From the NCBI GenBank assembly GCA_947034895.1, contig OX344764.1, forward strand, positions 21,762,001 through 21,826,000: a DNA stretch of 64,000 bases. The letters run 5' to 3'. Position numbers and translations under genes: made by a program. The notes below the pieces were generated by a model, which saw only the letters and a list, made by a program, of their open reading frames with translations, searched no databases and was not told where the DNA came from. Source of the stretch: Rhytidiadelphus loreus (taxonomy: Eukaryota; Streptophyta; Bryopsida; Hypnales; Hylocomiaceae). Shown here piece by piece: positions 20,734-32,830 of this stretch (the first letter of the stretch is position 1; every line of letters begins with the position of its first letter).

Positions 20734-23700
20734 CTATGGTCTCGATTGTTTCTTCTCTTGTCGAACTTCGGCGAGCGAACGCATCTTCATCGACTTCATA
20801 TGCTTCCAATGAGCCGCTGAAGGTAATGTCTTCGTAAACAAATCAGCTACATTTTCAGCAGAAGTGATCTTTTCGATCGAGATAGTTCCATTTTCTGACT
20901 GCTCAGCGGCATAAAATATTTTCGGGGACAAATGTTTCGTATTTTCCGATTTTATGAAGCCTGCCGACATCTGATGCCGGCAGGCATCATTGTCTTCGAA
21001 TATTTGCATCGGTTTGTCGGGAGTTTCAAAATTCGCTAATTCCTTCAAGCTGTGTGACATGTTGCGAAGCCAAACGGCTTCTTTCGTTGTATCGTACAGC
21101 GCGATGAGTTCTGAGTGATTCGACGACGTGGCAACCGTGGGCTGCAACTTTGAGCTCCAGGAAATGGCCGTGCCTCCCATTGTAAACACATAGCCGGACT
21201 GCGACCTGCCTTTCTCCGGGGCAGAAAGGTAACCGGCGTCTGCATAACCCTGGATTGGTGCGAAGGTTCTTTCGAATAGAAGACCATAGTCCCTTGTTCC
21301 ATTTAAATAGCGAAGCATATGTTTGACACCACGCCAGTGTCGCTTTGCGGGTTCCGCGCTTTGTCTTGACAATAAGTGAGTCGAAAATTTGATGTCGGGC
21401 CTCACATTGATGGCTAGCCACGACATGGACATAACAGCGGTAATATATGGATACTCCGAAGGGAGTATGTCCTCATCAGTTCTTAGCGGGCCATACTCAT
21501 CTTGATCTGGATGTAGGGTTCGAACTATAAGGGGAGTAGACACTGCATGTGCTTCTTTCATTGAAAATTTGTCCAAAAGTTTGTTCGTGTAAGAAGTCAT
21601 GTGCATGAAAACTGAGCCATCTTGGAAGTGCTCAAGTTCGATGCCTAAGCATCGCGGTGTCCTCCCGTAGTCCTTAACTCTATATTTATGTTTCATCAGG
21701 TCGACGGTTTTCTCCACTGCTTGTCGTGATCCGAAGATATTCAAGTCGTCGACGTAAATGGCGATAAGAACGATGTGTGGACCTCGGCGGTTCACGAACA
21801 CACAAGGTGTGTATTTACTTGCTTTGAATCCTTGTTCTAAGAGGTAATCAGTCAAGTTTTGGTACCACAGTCTTCCCGACTGTTTAAGACCGTATATAGC
21901 TTTGTGAATTCGGATTACCTGATTAGATTCTCTTTTTTCTTTCTGAGGTGGGAAACCACGTTCCTTGCATTTGCAAGAGCTGAGGAGGGGGCAAACGTCA
22001 CACGTTTATGTCCCCGTTTCAGCTCCTTGCACTTTGCGTCCATGTCCCGAATTCCTAGTCTCTGGGTCTGTCCCGAGTTCTTCGTGGGCTGGACTGAGGT
22101 TCTTTCCTCTGAGTTAGTGGAGTCTACCCCTTCGGGTATCTCCATGTATAACTCCTTGTCAAGCTTTCCATATAGATAGGCCGTCACTATGTCTAAAAGC
22201 CGAAACATAAGGTTTTTCTGCACCGCCAGAGCGATGAGGAAACGAAAGGTAGTTATGTCCATCACAGGACTGTAAGTAAACTCATAGTCTACACCAAACT
22301 ACTGAGTAAAACCCTTTGCAACGAGACGAGCCTTATAGCGAATTGTTCTTCCCTCAGCATCTTTCTTTTTAGCAAAAACCCACTTAGAGCGAATCGGTTT
22401 CATATCATGCGTTCTAGGCTGTGGAACTCCAAATACTTTCCTTTCAGCCATAGACGTCATTTCATCTTGCATTGCGCGTTTCCAGTGAGGCCATTCTGAT
22501 GATCGCTTTGCTTGTGGTACCGTTTTTGGTATTTCAGCCTGATCTAGAATAGCATTAACGGTCTGCAGCATAAAAACCTCATCTCGACAGATGGTCCGTC
22601 TGTCCCAGACGTGACCAGTAAAAGCTACATCAGTGGCTTCTTCAAAACTAGGTTGGTGAGTTGTGTCGCCCCCTGAACTCTGTGGTACTCCCCCTGAACT
22701 CTGGGGTACTCCTACTGGCATCTTTGGTTTATTTTTCGATCCCAAAGGACGTCCTCTTTTACGACAAATCTGTGAGACATTAGCTGGGTTCTTGTCTGGC
22801 ACGATTCGGGCTGGTGTATATTGGACTTGGGTATATGGAGTTTTTACTATGTCAGGGGTGTCCGCGAATGCATCGGGGAGCCTTCGTGCTAACTCACGCA
22901 ACCTCAGGATTCGAAGTACTTCCCCATTGCAGCGAGAGTCTCTGTAATCATCAACTATGTCGGATTTCCAATTAATGTCAAGAGCCGTTGCTGATCTTTC
23001 TTCTTTTGTCTCCATTGATGGGAAGCATTTCTCGTCAAAGTGGCAGTCTTGGAATCTCGCCCGAAAGAGATCCCCTGTTTTCGGTTCTATATACTTTATC
23101 AATGAATTTCCTACATTGCCGATGTAAATACCTTGTTTCCTCTGGGGTCCCATTTTTTTTTCTCTTCGTGGGATCTAAGGGCACCTCTACTGCACAACCA
23201 AATTTTCGTAAGTGCTTAATATCAGGTGCATTGCCAGTTGCTAATTGATATGGGCTGACTTTGCTGCCTGCACATGGGCGAAACCTGATCAAATCGGCGG
23301 CATGTAATACCGCGTGGCCCCATGCCGTCAGGGGTAAATTGCACTTAAGCAGTAAAGGACGTGCAATCCATTGTATTCTTTTAATCAGGCTTTCGGCAAG
23401 CCCATTCTGAAAATGAATCTCCGCTAGTGCAACTTCTAGATTTATGCCCTGTGCGGAACAATAGTCTTGGAATATCTTAGAAGTGAACTCGCCTGCCCCG
23501 TCCACTCTAATGTCTTTCACGCTATTTTCTGGGAACCTGACTTGCATCCTGATAAGTTGTATAAGTAGTTTTGCAAATGCATGGTTTCTGGTGGATAATA
23601 GATTGATCTCACTCCACCTAGATGTGGAGTCTATCATCACCATGAAGTACCTAAATGGTCCTGATGGTGGTGAGATGGGGCCACATATGTCTACTTGAAT

Positions 23701-25389
23701 GCGATGAAGAAAAGGCTGTAGTTCCTTATCTCTTATTTCTTTAGCAGGTCGTAAGATCAGCTTGCCTCGCGAACATGCCAAACATGATTCGGGTAGTTTT
23801 GATGAGATCTTTATATTTCCTGCTGCTAACTTTAAGGTATTCTTCAGCATTCGGGTAGATGGGTGGCCCAGACGGTCATGCCAGAGCCTGGCATCGTCTG
23901 CTATCTCACCTGTAAGTGCTATGAATTCGTGTGTTGTGATCTCAAATTCGATGAGGCCGTTTGCTGTATAATAGAACTTCTCAACACAGTCACCGTGTTC
24001 ATTGGTAAGGGTTTTGAATCTGCGGCCTTCCTTAAAGATATGAGTACTTATCTCGCATCCGCTGTTTGATACATCGTTTTCACAGAGGACCTGTCTTCTT
24101 GCAGTGGGAATAAGAAGAGCTCGTTCGGCATATATTCGTGAGCCGCCAGGTAGCACAAACGTAGCAGGTCCTGATCCCCGCACTGCTAGATTCAAACCGC
24201 TCATCGATGCAATCTTGTAATTTTCTGATTGCATTTTCGTGAAGTACTTGTCACTTTTAATGACTGTAATCGTGGCTCCTGAGTCTAGTATCATCGTAGA
24301 TTGTTCTATGTCCTGAGATTCATCCATGACAGCATTCGTTTCATCATATTGTGTCTGGTCCAGATAATTGTATTCATCGTCATTTTCAGTGCGCTGTTTT
24401 TTATTTTTATCGTTGTTTTTGTTGTCCGTCCTGGTACCTCTCCAGGGTGACAAATTATTATTTTTTCTGTATTTATCGACAACGTCATCTGGAGTCCGAC
24501 AATCACGAGCAAAGTGTCGTTTCTTCCCGCATCTGAAACACTTCCCAGAGGTTCGTGCTTTGCTCTTTTTTGTATTGGTGTTTTTGTCTTGTTTACCAGG
24601 GGTCGTTGATTTTCGAGCCCCTTTTACCTGTTGCTTCCACGGTTTTCTTCTCCTGTTTGGGTCTTGTTTTTCGTCTCTTGTATAGTTAAGTTCTGGAATT
24701 GCGGTTGTCCCAGCAGGTCTCTGTTTTGCCAATTCCTTTGCAACATTATTAAATTTTTCGTTTTCAGCCAAGTAGATAAATAAGTCTCGTGAATTCTTGT
24801 ATTCTCGTGCCAGTAATGATTCCCTGAGTCCCATTCTTTCTGGCCCCATCGTAGATAGTGTCTTAAAGATTATATCTGCCTCAGTTACTGGCCTTTTGCA
24901 GTAAGCTAATTTTGCTGTAATTTTAAATAAGGCTGATTTATAGTTGTCAAGTAAGTCGAAATCCATATGACGAAGACTCAACCATGTTTGCCATGTCTCA
25001 GGGTATGTAATTTCTCGCATGGCTTCGAAACGAGCTGTGATTTCTTCCCACAAATCGTATGGTGTATCGTGGTGGTACATTTGGAGGGCGAGGTCATCTT
25101 TAAGTCTTAGACGGATGGCAAGTGTTGCAGTATCTCTTTGCATTTGATTATAATCTATTGCCGACTTTCCAAAAGTTAATGTAGCATCGGCTTCTCTTGC
25201 CTTCATCCGTTGTTCTTCTTCGATGGGAGTAGGTGGACGGACAATTGTGGATTCGAGCCCTTTACTTGAAAGGTATTGTTTCATATTTGTCATCCACATG
25301 ATATAATTTGTACCGTCCTCTTCTAGTGGTCTGAAACCTGGTTCCGCTGGTATCGCTGGACGAGAGCCTGTATCTGTTTGTAGTGCCAT
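20734..25389 (-). pseudogene. Copia gag-pol polyprotein, disrupted
   Basis: Reads from ATG at 25389. Gag (about residues 1-250) is followed by a CCHC zinc knuckle (CFRCGKKRHFARDC, residues 284-297), protease (LDSGATITV), the GAG-pre-integrase HxxxH/CxxC region (LWHDRLGH, CLAC) and integrase with DVDGAGEF-type Asp and NGLAE Glu. At 23153-23161 a run of nine A shifts the frame; the sequence resumes as MGPQRKQGIYIG in the next frame. A TAG at 22299-22301 interrupts just after KGFTQ at the start of reverse transcriptase. The frame changes again between about 21905 and 22130, where the spacing before KAIYGLKQSGRLWYQ is also longer than usual. The last part holds the YVDD catalytic box and RNase H (ending NVADLFTKTLP). 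So all domains are present but not in one frame. Confidence 0.92.
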
Positions 25390-25457
25390 GGCTCTTCTTC
25401 GATTATGGTTTCTGTGGAAGCGTTCGTGTTGTCCTTTCTCGCTCAGCTTTTCATAAG

Positions 25458-25471
25458 CAGTGCTGATAACG
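25458..25471 (-). other. Copia primer-binding-like site
   Basis: The minus strand immediately after the 5' LTR reads CGTTATCAGCACTG, a sequence often seen next to plant copia LTRs and taken as a tRNA-derived primer site. The tRNA was not verified. Confidence 0.45.
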
Positions 25472-25806
25472 TGTTAACACTTAGTCAGATCTCTCGTTGA
25501 CTTGTGTAATCGATCTAGCCTTGATGCTCTAACAAATGTGGACACTCGCACTTTCTCTTCATGGAGAAAGCTGCCTACGTACCTCGGTGAAAGCACACAC
25601 ACTATCTTTCCAAGGATCAGAGTGTACTATAACGTAGTTCTTGCCGGTTGGAGCGAATCATCTCCCAAGGGTCCCGATCCCGATCCGTAACGACGGTTGA
25701 TCTGAAACGGCATTGCTATAGTAGACCGTGGACTGTTCACGACTATGGACGGAACAGTACGATGACTGTTCACAGACAGTACACCGTAGCCAAGCATGTC
25801 TCGACA
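25472..25806 (-). repeat. Copia 5' LTR
   Basis: 335 bp, the promoter-bearing LTR in element orientation. Followed by the target duplication TGTTG at 25807-25811. Confidence 0.95.
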
Positions 25807-25811
25807 TGTTG

Positions 25812-26789
25812 GATAATGCTAGGTTGCCTCTCAATAAAATTAAATGTAGAAAATCTAGGGAAAGCTTTGAAAACTGCTAGTTTGACCATTATCTGGGATA
25901 TGATCTATTTGTTTTCTCCTTCCTAGGAACAATTTGGATTTTTTTCCAACCTTCCTACAAGATGTCTTTAAAAAAATTCAAATGTTTGGAGACAAGCAAA
26001 GGGCCTAGGATGGGCCAAATGCACATCAAATTTAAGGCTTAATCATTGGTGCTCTCAATGGTTTTAGAAGATTGCATTTCTACAAAGGGATTTTGTTGCA
26101 TTCTAGTCAAAACACTCACATTGCAAAGCAAAGGTTAATAACCTTTGCCATGTGTAAATTGCTACATCTCCGTTATAGAGCTCGATGATATATGCTCTAA
26201 AAGAAACCTCTAAGAAAACTTGTTTTTTTCCTAGTTCTAATAAATCCATTAGGGGAGATTTTAGCTACTCAAGAGACTATTTCAAGGTTGTTCCCATTGC
26301 TGGAAACCAGTCCTGTATAGTCAGAATATAATAATATTAAAAAATTAAAATTAAAATTTTTAAAATTTTTAATTATTATTTTTAAAATTTATAAAAAATA
26401 TATTAAAAAATTATATTTGACATGGCCGTCTCTTGGCCAGGTCAGATCAGTGTTTCTACAACGTTCCTACAACATTCCCGCAGTTCAGGAAGTTCGAGAA
26501 CTCACAGTCTCTTAAAACCATTACATGTGTTTTGGCTGTTTGTGGAGGGCTGCAAGTTCCCAACTCGAAACCCACCTGAAACCCGCCAAAACCCGCTTGC
26601 GCTAACCTAGCCAAGCGACTGCTAGGTTAGTTAGTTAGTTAGTTTTTAAAAGTCAAATGAAAATATTGGTGGGATTTTTTCAAAAGGCATCAAAATGTGT
26701 TTGTCTAGACCTATAAAAGGTACACTACTACAAGTTTAAAAGGTACACTACTACAATTTAGAAGAAAATAATAGATTGGTTTGTTAAAG
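25812..26789. other. AT-rich intergenic stretch
   Basis: No gene. A/T-only run at about 26330-26410, then a GC-richer segment with the palindromic phrase GGCCGTCTCTTGGCC (26424-26438). Similar A/T-run-plus-GC segments occur at 42730-42870 and 53820-53960, which may be one more dispersed repeat. Confidence 0.35.
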
Positions 26790-27416
26790 ACAATATAGGA
26801 TGAATCCAAAGTATTCATTATTGGTCAAAGAAGAAATAACTAAATTCTTAGAGTGTGCTTTTATTTAGGCACCTTATATTGTAATAATACTTAAGAAAAA
26901 TGGAAAATGGAAAATTTGTCAAGATTTTTGTAAATTACATAGTGTTATTTGAAAGGATTATTTTTCTTTATATTTTCTTTATATTTTCTTAGATTTAGTA
27001 GTTGATTATGAATGCTATTCTTTCATGGATGGATTCTAAGGTTATAACCAAATCCAAATTACTTCTCATATAAGAGTTTAATTTTACTATTAACATTTGA
27101 TTAGATAAAAGTCATATGAATGCTAATCATTTATTTAAACTCAATGCAAAAATAGAAAAGAAGCTATATATATAGATAATAGTTTATGAGATACTCAACT
27201 TTTCCAAGTTGATGTAATTTCTTCAAAATTTGCAGAATTTATTTGCAGAATTATTTATTAACCAAAGAATTTCCTATAGAATTTAGTGAAAAATAAAACA
27301 AAGTTTAATTTATAAATCTAAATCATATACATTAATTGATGGAACCTTGTTCAAATTAGGACAAGATGCAGTATTATGTTGATGTATTCATCCTAGTGAA
27401 ATACAATCTATTTTAA

Positions 27417-28334
27417 CCCCTAAAGTCCCAAAGCCATTTTTCAGTCAAAAACCACTCAAAACTGTCATTTCTACTGCGTTTGTCCAAAAAAACAAAAAAA
27501 ATACTTTTTTGGGAAATGAACCAAAGGATCTTAAGCTTTACTTGTTTGAGATTATGTGGTAAAAATTTCATGAAGTTTGACCGTACAGATTGAGAGATAT
27601 GAGCATTCAAAGTTGAAAAAACAAGTTTTTTTGAACACTGGACTGCAATTTTAGATGACTTTGATCTCTATTTGTGGAAAAAATGTGCACTATGGAATTT
27701 GAATTTAAAATTTATTGTGTTGAAGAATTGAGTTGGGAGTCTAGGAAAAAAATTCAAAAAATAACTTCATTTTCATACTTCAAAAAATTGCCAACTAGAA
27801 GTAGGTCCAAGATTGAAAGAAAAACTAAATTGTTAATAACTCTTAGATGGGATTGAAATACAATAATCCCATCACTGAGATTGTTGTAGCAAGCAAATTT
27901 AACCTTTTCAAAAAAAAAAATTTGAAAAAATTTGAAAATTGCATTCTGAAATGAATCCTATAAGTTATTTTTTCAAAAAGATGCTTAGATTGCCTGAAAA
28001 TAAGACTGTTCATAACTTTCACATTACTAATCAAAATGGAATGAATCAAAGCTTCAGATGTAGAAAAATACATAATCTTTGAGAAAAAAAAATTTTAATT
28101 TTTTTTTTGAATTTTTGCAATATTTTTTGTCATGCCCACCAAGTTTAGTTCTAGGCTTTTTGTGGTATAACTTTTGCTTCCGGGCACCGATTGAAATAAA
28201 AATTATATTCCCACAAAGCTTATCAGTTTTTCTATCTTCAAAAAAAGTTTCAAAAAATTAGATTAAAATTTCAGCCTATAGGAACCTGCTCGAATTCCAA
28301 ATTGTCCCCCGAGGGGACAATGGGACTTTAGGGG
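27417..28334. mobile_element. TTAA-flanked family A element, intact ends (A1)
   Basis: Perfect 14-bp inverted ends CCCCTAAAGTCCCA / TGGGACTTTAGGGG, with TTAA on both outer sides (27413-27416 and 28335-28338). About 918 bp, AT-rich, non-coding. A subterminal hairpin TTGTCCCCCGAGGGGACAA lies beside the right end. Ends of CCC plus TTAA target sites are the hallmark of the piggyBac superfamily; the assignment is inference because no transposase is present. Confidence 0.75.
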
Positions 28335-28584
28335 TTAAAAGGATGACATGAATTGATTTTGTTAATTCAATCAGACACCCTAGTAAAAATAGTAGAAAAT
28401 AACATATATTAGTCACTAAATATGTGACTAAATGCCACACATACTAATGATGCCCAAATAGTAGCCAAATTTTTATATAAAAAATTATTACACGGTTTGG
28501 TTGCCTCAAAGACTTGAAAAATAATAGGGAAACTCATTTTACATATTCAAATATAGAAAACCTTATACAAAAGCATTTGATAAA

Positions 28585-29519
28585 CCCCTAAAGGACCGGA
28601 CTGTATTTTTTGGCTGTATAGAAATTTTGGGCAGGTACCTACGAGTGGAGATTTTCATATTTGGGGCTGAAATTTAAATAGAATGTGTGGGCAAGGAAGA
28701 TCTTTCATATGCACCAAATTTCATGACATTTGGAAATATGAGTCAAAAGTTATAGCCTAATATGTTACTTTTTTTCCCAACTGGGCAATTCGGGCACATT
28801 AGAAAAAATCACTTTTTCAGAAACAAAAATTTGGAATTGATTTTCTAGAGTTTTACATACACAAAAAGCTTTGAATCATTCCATTTTGATCTATGAGTCA
28901 AAAGTTACGAGGATTTTTTGTTTGCGGGTAGTTTTGGATTTCCTACTCTAAAATAAACTTTTAAATCCTTTATCTTACCCAATTTTCAATATTTTTGGAC
29001 AAAAATAAAATCTTAGGATGTAGATACATTATTAAAACATTTCAACCATTGGGATTGGAAATTTTCAATTCCATATTTAAATTGTAAATAATTTAGTATT
29101 TTTAATCATTCTCTACTACTACCTACTTACTATTTTTTTCCTATATGTTGTACTATTCTAAATGATCTGAAAATTTTCAAGAATGTGGCCAACTTGTCTA
29201 GGAAAACCAATCCAAAGGAGCACCCACCATTTAGGTCATTTTTTCATAGAAATGTGAGCTTGTGAAGTGCAGCTGCCCTGCTTTTTGCAAGGTAAAAAAA
29301 ATGATTTTAGTTAATTTGAATGCCCATATCTTGCAATCCACCCGGTGGAAATGTCTGAAATTTTTACCACATATTTTTGATACTATATAATACAAGATCC
29401 TACGGTTAGATATGTCAAAAAAGAAAAATTTACAAAATTTTGGTACTTGTACTAGAAATGGCAGTTCTGGAGCGTTTTTGGTGAAAGTATAGTGACAATC
29501 CTTTGAGGGTTAAACATTG
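28585..29519. mobile_element. TTAA-flanked family A element, slightly decayed (A2)
   Basis: Starts CCCCTAAAGGACCGG after TAAA (28581-28584) and ends ATCCTTTGAGGG before TTAA (29520-29523). Interior phrases are shared with A1 and with 57.0-57.9 kb (for example GGTAGGTACCT-like and AAAAGTTATA segments). Non-coding. Confidence 0.6.
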
Positions 29520-30260
29520 TAAATCCTAGTCAATGGACAAACTAAAACCATAATGGATTCTTTTGTATAATTATCACAAAAATAGTCCAAGGATCCAATA
29601 CAAATTGGGATGAAAGAGTTTTTTATGCTCTATGGATATACTGAACAACTTATAAAGTAACAACAAAAGTATTACTTTTCAATTGGTTCACAATCAAAAA
29701 GCTATACTTTTAATTGAATTAGAATTACAATCTTTACATATAGCTATAGATTCTAGACTTGGTGATAAAGAATCTTTCGAACATTGTTATGCTATGCTTG
29801 AGAAATTGAATGAAATACAAGCTCAAAGTAGTTGTAAGGATGAGTGTCTCAATAAACCGATCACAATTCAAATAGATGCTTTCAGAAAATGTTAGCATTA
29901 CAAAGGCTTTAGGCCACAAATGGTCACGTCTTTTCACAATTTTTTTGTGCAAAATACTTAACAACTTGATTATGAAGACATTTATGTAGTTGGTTCAAGA
30001 ACTTTTGAATTTTAATAAGAGTATGAAACTTTTGAAGTGTAGTATATAGATTGTTTCAATTGAAGAAAGTATTACATACGGATTTAAAATTTTGAGAATA
30101 TAGATATATTTAAATGTTTTCTAGTCACTTTGTTATAAGTACTCCAAAGGATTTGCTTGAGTGAAATGCTTTCTAAATTATAAGAACTTCTTTTAATATA
30201 GAGTTAGGGACTTTTTAGTAGTTAAAATGAAAGTCAAATTTTGGAGATGTTTTTTATAAG

Positions 30261-30317
30261 TTATTATTATTATTATTATTATTGTTATTGTTATTATTAT
30301 TATTATTATTATTGTTA

Positions 30318-30349
<32 letters not shown>
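30261..30349. repeat. (ATT)n microsatellite with TTG interruptions
   Basis: About 29 trinucleotide units of TTA/ATT, with two pairs of GTT interruptions spaced alike, which suggests expansion of a compound unit. Confidence 0.9.
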
Positions 30350-30678
30350 TCCTATTGTATTTTATTTTAGAAGATTAAGGTGGGCCACCTTCACTTTGAT
30401 TTTTTTTTTCTATTTATTGCCAATGTAGTAGTCAATCAAGGAAATAGTTGGAAGTAATGTTGCTAAGCATATGGTGACTTGTGCTTCTAGTTCGAAGTCG
30501 GGTGCCAATAAGTGAGGATGCAAATCATATGCTTTTCAATGGGAGAGCCAAGGCACAAATTGGTATTTGACCAAGTAGTCTATGATGAAATGATATCTTT
30601 GGTTTTAGACTCATAGTGAGGCCATGGATGCCACTTTTGAGACACTCATCCATATAACTACCCCTCAAGCATATTTAA

Positions 30679-30930
30679 CCTCTAAATGCCCACGGTCTTT
30701 TTTGAGCTTTTTGGAATTTGCTCTAAATTCAACAAAAGCCAACAATTTTATCAATTTTATCAATTTTTTTTAATGTAACCATATGAATTCAAACTAGACA
30801 TGTTAGAGATCATATGAGAAAAGAAAATACAACAATAACACTTATGGATTGAAAGATTATAATGTTTGATCATGAGGGCGTTAAGATTGTGAAAATGATT
30901 TGAAGTCTTTTAGTCTTCTTTTCACATGTC
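30679..30930. repeat. TTAA-family B, left-end fragment
   Basis: Begins CCTCTAAATGCCCACGG after TTAA (30675-30678). The following 200 bp match, inverted, the right part of the complete family B element at 59545-60179 (shared phrases include CAAACTAGACATGTTAGAGA). No right end was found. Confidence 0.5.
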
Positions 30931-31909
30931 AAGTCTAAAATATTGATCACCTAAAACTATTAGGTCAAAGGGCATAACATGCGTAAGCCCAATCAATTTA
31001 TAGCTTCCCTAAATCTACTCTAAATTTTTTCTTAATGAATTTCTAATGTGACTTTTTCTCCAAGATTTAGTGTATTTCAAACTCATTTACAAGAGCCTTC
31101 AACACTAGAAATTCAAAGATTTGCAATGAACATCCTTTCACAAAAATTTTGAATAGAAAAATCATAATCATTCATTTTTTAAATCAGATTTTTTAATGCT
31201 AAAAACTAGACTTCATAAAGAACTTTGCAAAAATATAAACAACTAAAAATAATAACATGGTTAGGTTTTATTTAACCCCTAAAGGTTTTTGACTATATTT
31301 TCACCAATAATGCTCCAAAACTGCCATATCTAATACAAGTATCAAATTTTTTTTTAAAAACATTTTCGGACGCGTGTAGCTAAAGGATCTTGTAGTATGC
31401 TTGTTTGAGAGAACGTAGAAAAAACTTCAGGAATTTCCACCATGTAGATTATAAGATATCAAAGTTTGAATTGAAAAAAATCTTTTTTTTGGCCCTACAA
31501 AAAACTGGGCAACTGTTCTTCACAAGGTCACATTTGTATGAAAAAATGTCCAAAGTAGTGGTGCTTCTTTTGATTCATTCTTCAAGGCAAGTTGGCTACA
31601 TGCTTGAAAAAATTCAAAACATTTGGAATTGTACAACATATAGGAAAAAAATAGTAAGTAGCACTACAAGGAAATGGGGGTAAATGTAACCATAGAAGAA
31701 TGACTGCTTGTCCGGAACGACTTGAATATGACTCATGTTCCCTAATTGCACCAAGGGTTTGGGATTGTCATCGTTAGAGTCAATTCAGAGTCACATTCGC
31801 GACTACAAGATGACGACTTAGCGGTAGGGAGTCTTCATCCACATTTTTACATCTAGAATGTGTTGTCTTTATCTAGTCCCGCAATGTGCTGAAAAACTTG
31901 TTTTTTTCA

Positions 31910-32560
31910 CTTTAAATGATGTGAATATTATTTTCTAAAATTTAGGAAATGTGAATATTATTTTCTAATATCTAAAAGATTTGAAGATTATTTTCAAGTC
32001 ATATAGTGTGTGAATACAAAGAGTTCAAGTAACAAGTCTTTTATACAAGTGACGTGGTAGGAGGCAAGACAAACCATGTGGGATTTGTAAAATGTTGATG
32101 CAATAGTAAAGTACTGTAGTGATGTAGAAGTCATTATGTAGTTGTGTTAGAGTAGTAGGGATTATATTCTAACACAACTACATAATGACTTCTGCATCAC
32201 TACTCTACTATTGCATCAACATTTTACAAATCCCACATGGTTTGTCTTGCCTTCTACCACCCCACTTGTAGAAAAAGGCTTGTTATTTGAACTCTTTGTA
32301 TTCATACACTAAATGGCTTGAAAATCCTTTTGACACATATGTAAAATATAGTGTATTGTGTATTTGTATATGGTGTATGATGTATGAATCATGTATTTGT
32401 ATATGGTGTATGAATCATGTATTTGTATATGATGTATGGTGTTTGGTATATGGTGTACTCATTTTGCACATTTCACCACAACTCGAAAATAATCTTCAAA
32501 TCTTTTAGATATTAGAAAATGATATTCACATTTCTTAGATTTCAGATGAAAAATATTTAA
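31910..32560. repeat. Long inverted repeat inside the CACTA element
   Basis: Arms of about 165 bp directly around 32165 (for example CTACATAATGACTTCTGCAT and its inverse) extend further outward, matching the AGATTTGAAGATTATTTTC phrase to its inverse near 32488-32508 after a 155-bp one-sided insert made of GTATATGGTGTATGA repeats (32335-32460). Confidence 0.8.
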
Positions 32561-32830
32561 ATTTCCTAGATTTTAGAATATAATCCTAGATTTTAGAAAA
32601 TAATATTCACATTTCCTAGATTTCAGATTATAATCCTAGATTTCAGAAGAAAAATATTCACATTTTCTAGATTTCAGATTATAATCCTAGATTTCAAAAG
32701 AAAAATATTCACATTTTCTAGATTTCAGAATATAATCCTAGATTTTAGAAGAAAAATATTCACATTTCCTAGATTTCAGAATATAATCCTAGATTTCAAA
32801 AAATAATATTCAAATTTTCTAGATTTACCA
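32500..32830. repeat. Tandem array of a CCTAGATTTCAG unit
   Basis: Repeated unit of roughly 50-60 bp built from ATATTCACATTTCCTAGATT and TATAATCCTAGATTTCAGA phrases, about six copies. The unit matches the outer part of the inverted-repeat arm, so the array seems to have grown from the arm. Confidence 0.8.

Larger units (their letters stand above)
20305..25806 (-). mobile_element. Complete Ty1/copia LTR retrotransposon
   Basis: Two 335-bp LTRs (20305-20639 and 25472-25806), in this strand starting TG and ending CA, are flanked by the 5-bp target duplication TGTTG (20300-20304 and 25807-25811). The LTRs differ at three positions only. The order gag, protease, integrase, reverse transcriptase, RNase H on the minus strand is that of Ty1/copia. 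A purine-rich tract and a primer-binding-like site lie at the expected places. The element is young by LTR identity but its coding region is broken. Confidence 0.95.
26790..29890 (+). pseudogene. Decayed Ty3/gypsy pol, split by two TTAA elements
   Basis: Fragments in order: reverse transcriptase (about 26800-27060; KKNGKWKICQDF, ECYSFMDGF then GYNQIQI), an RNase H/connection remnant (about 27100-27150; DKSHMNANHLFKL), the integrase zinc-binding entry (about 27310-27410; YTLIDGTLFKLGQDAVLC), and the integrase C-terminal part (29520-29890; HNQKAILLIELELQ, AIDSRLGDKESFEHCYAML). Stop codons and frameshifts are frequent and a large part between reverse transcriptase and RNase H is gone. Two TTAA elements (27417-28334, 28585-29519) lie between integrase pieces. 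No LTRs were found. Confidence 0.75.
29900..31271. other. AT-rich intergenic stretch with microsatellite and family B debris
   Basis: No gene. It holds an (ATT)n tract at 30261-30349 and a family B fragment from 30679; the rest shows nothing recognisable. Confidence 0.5.
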
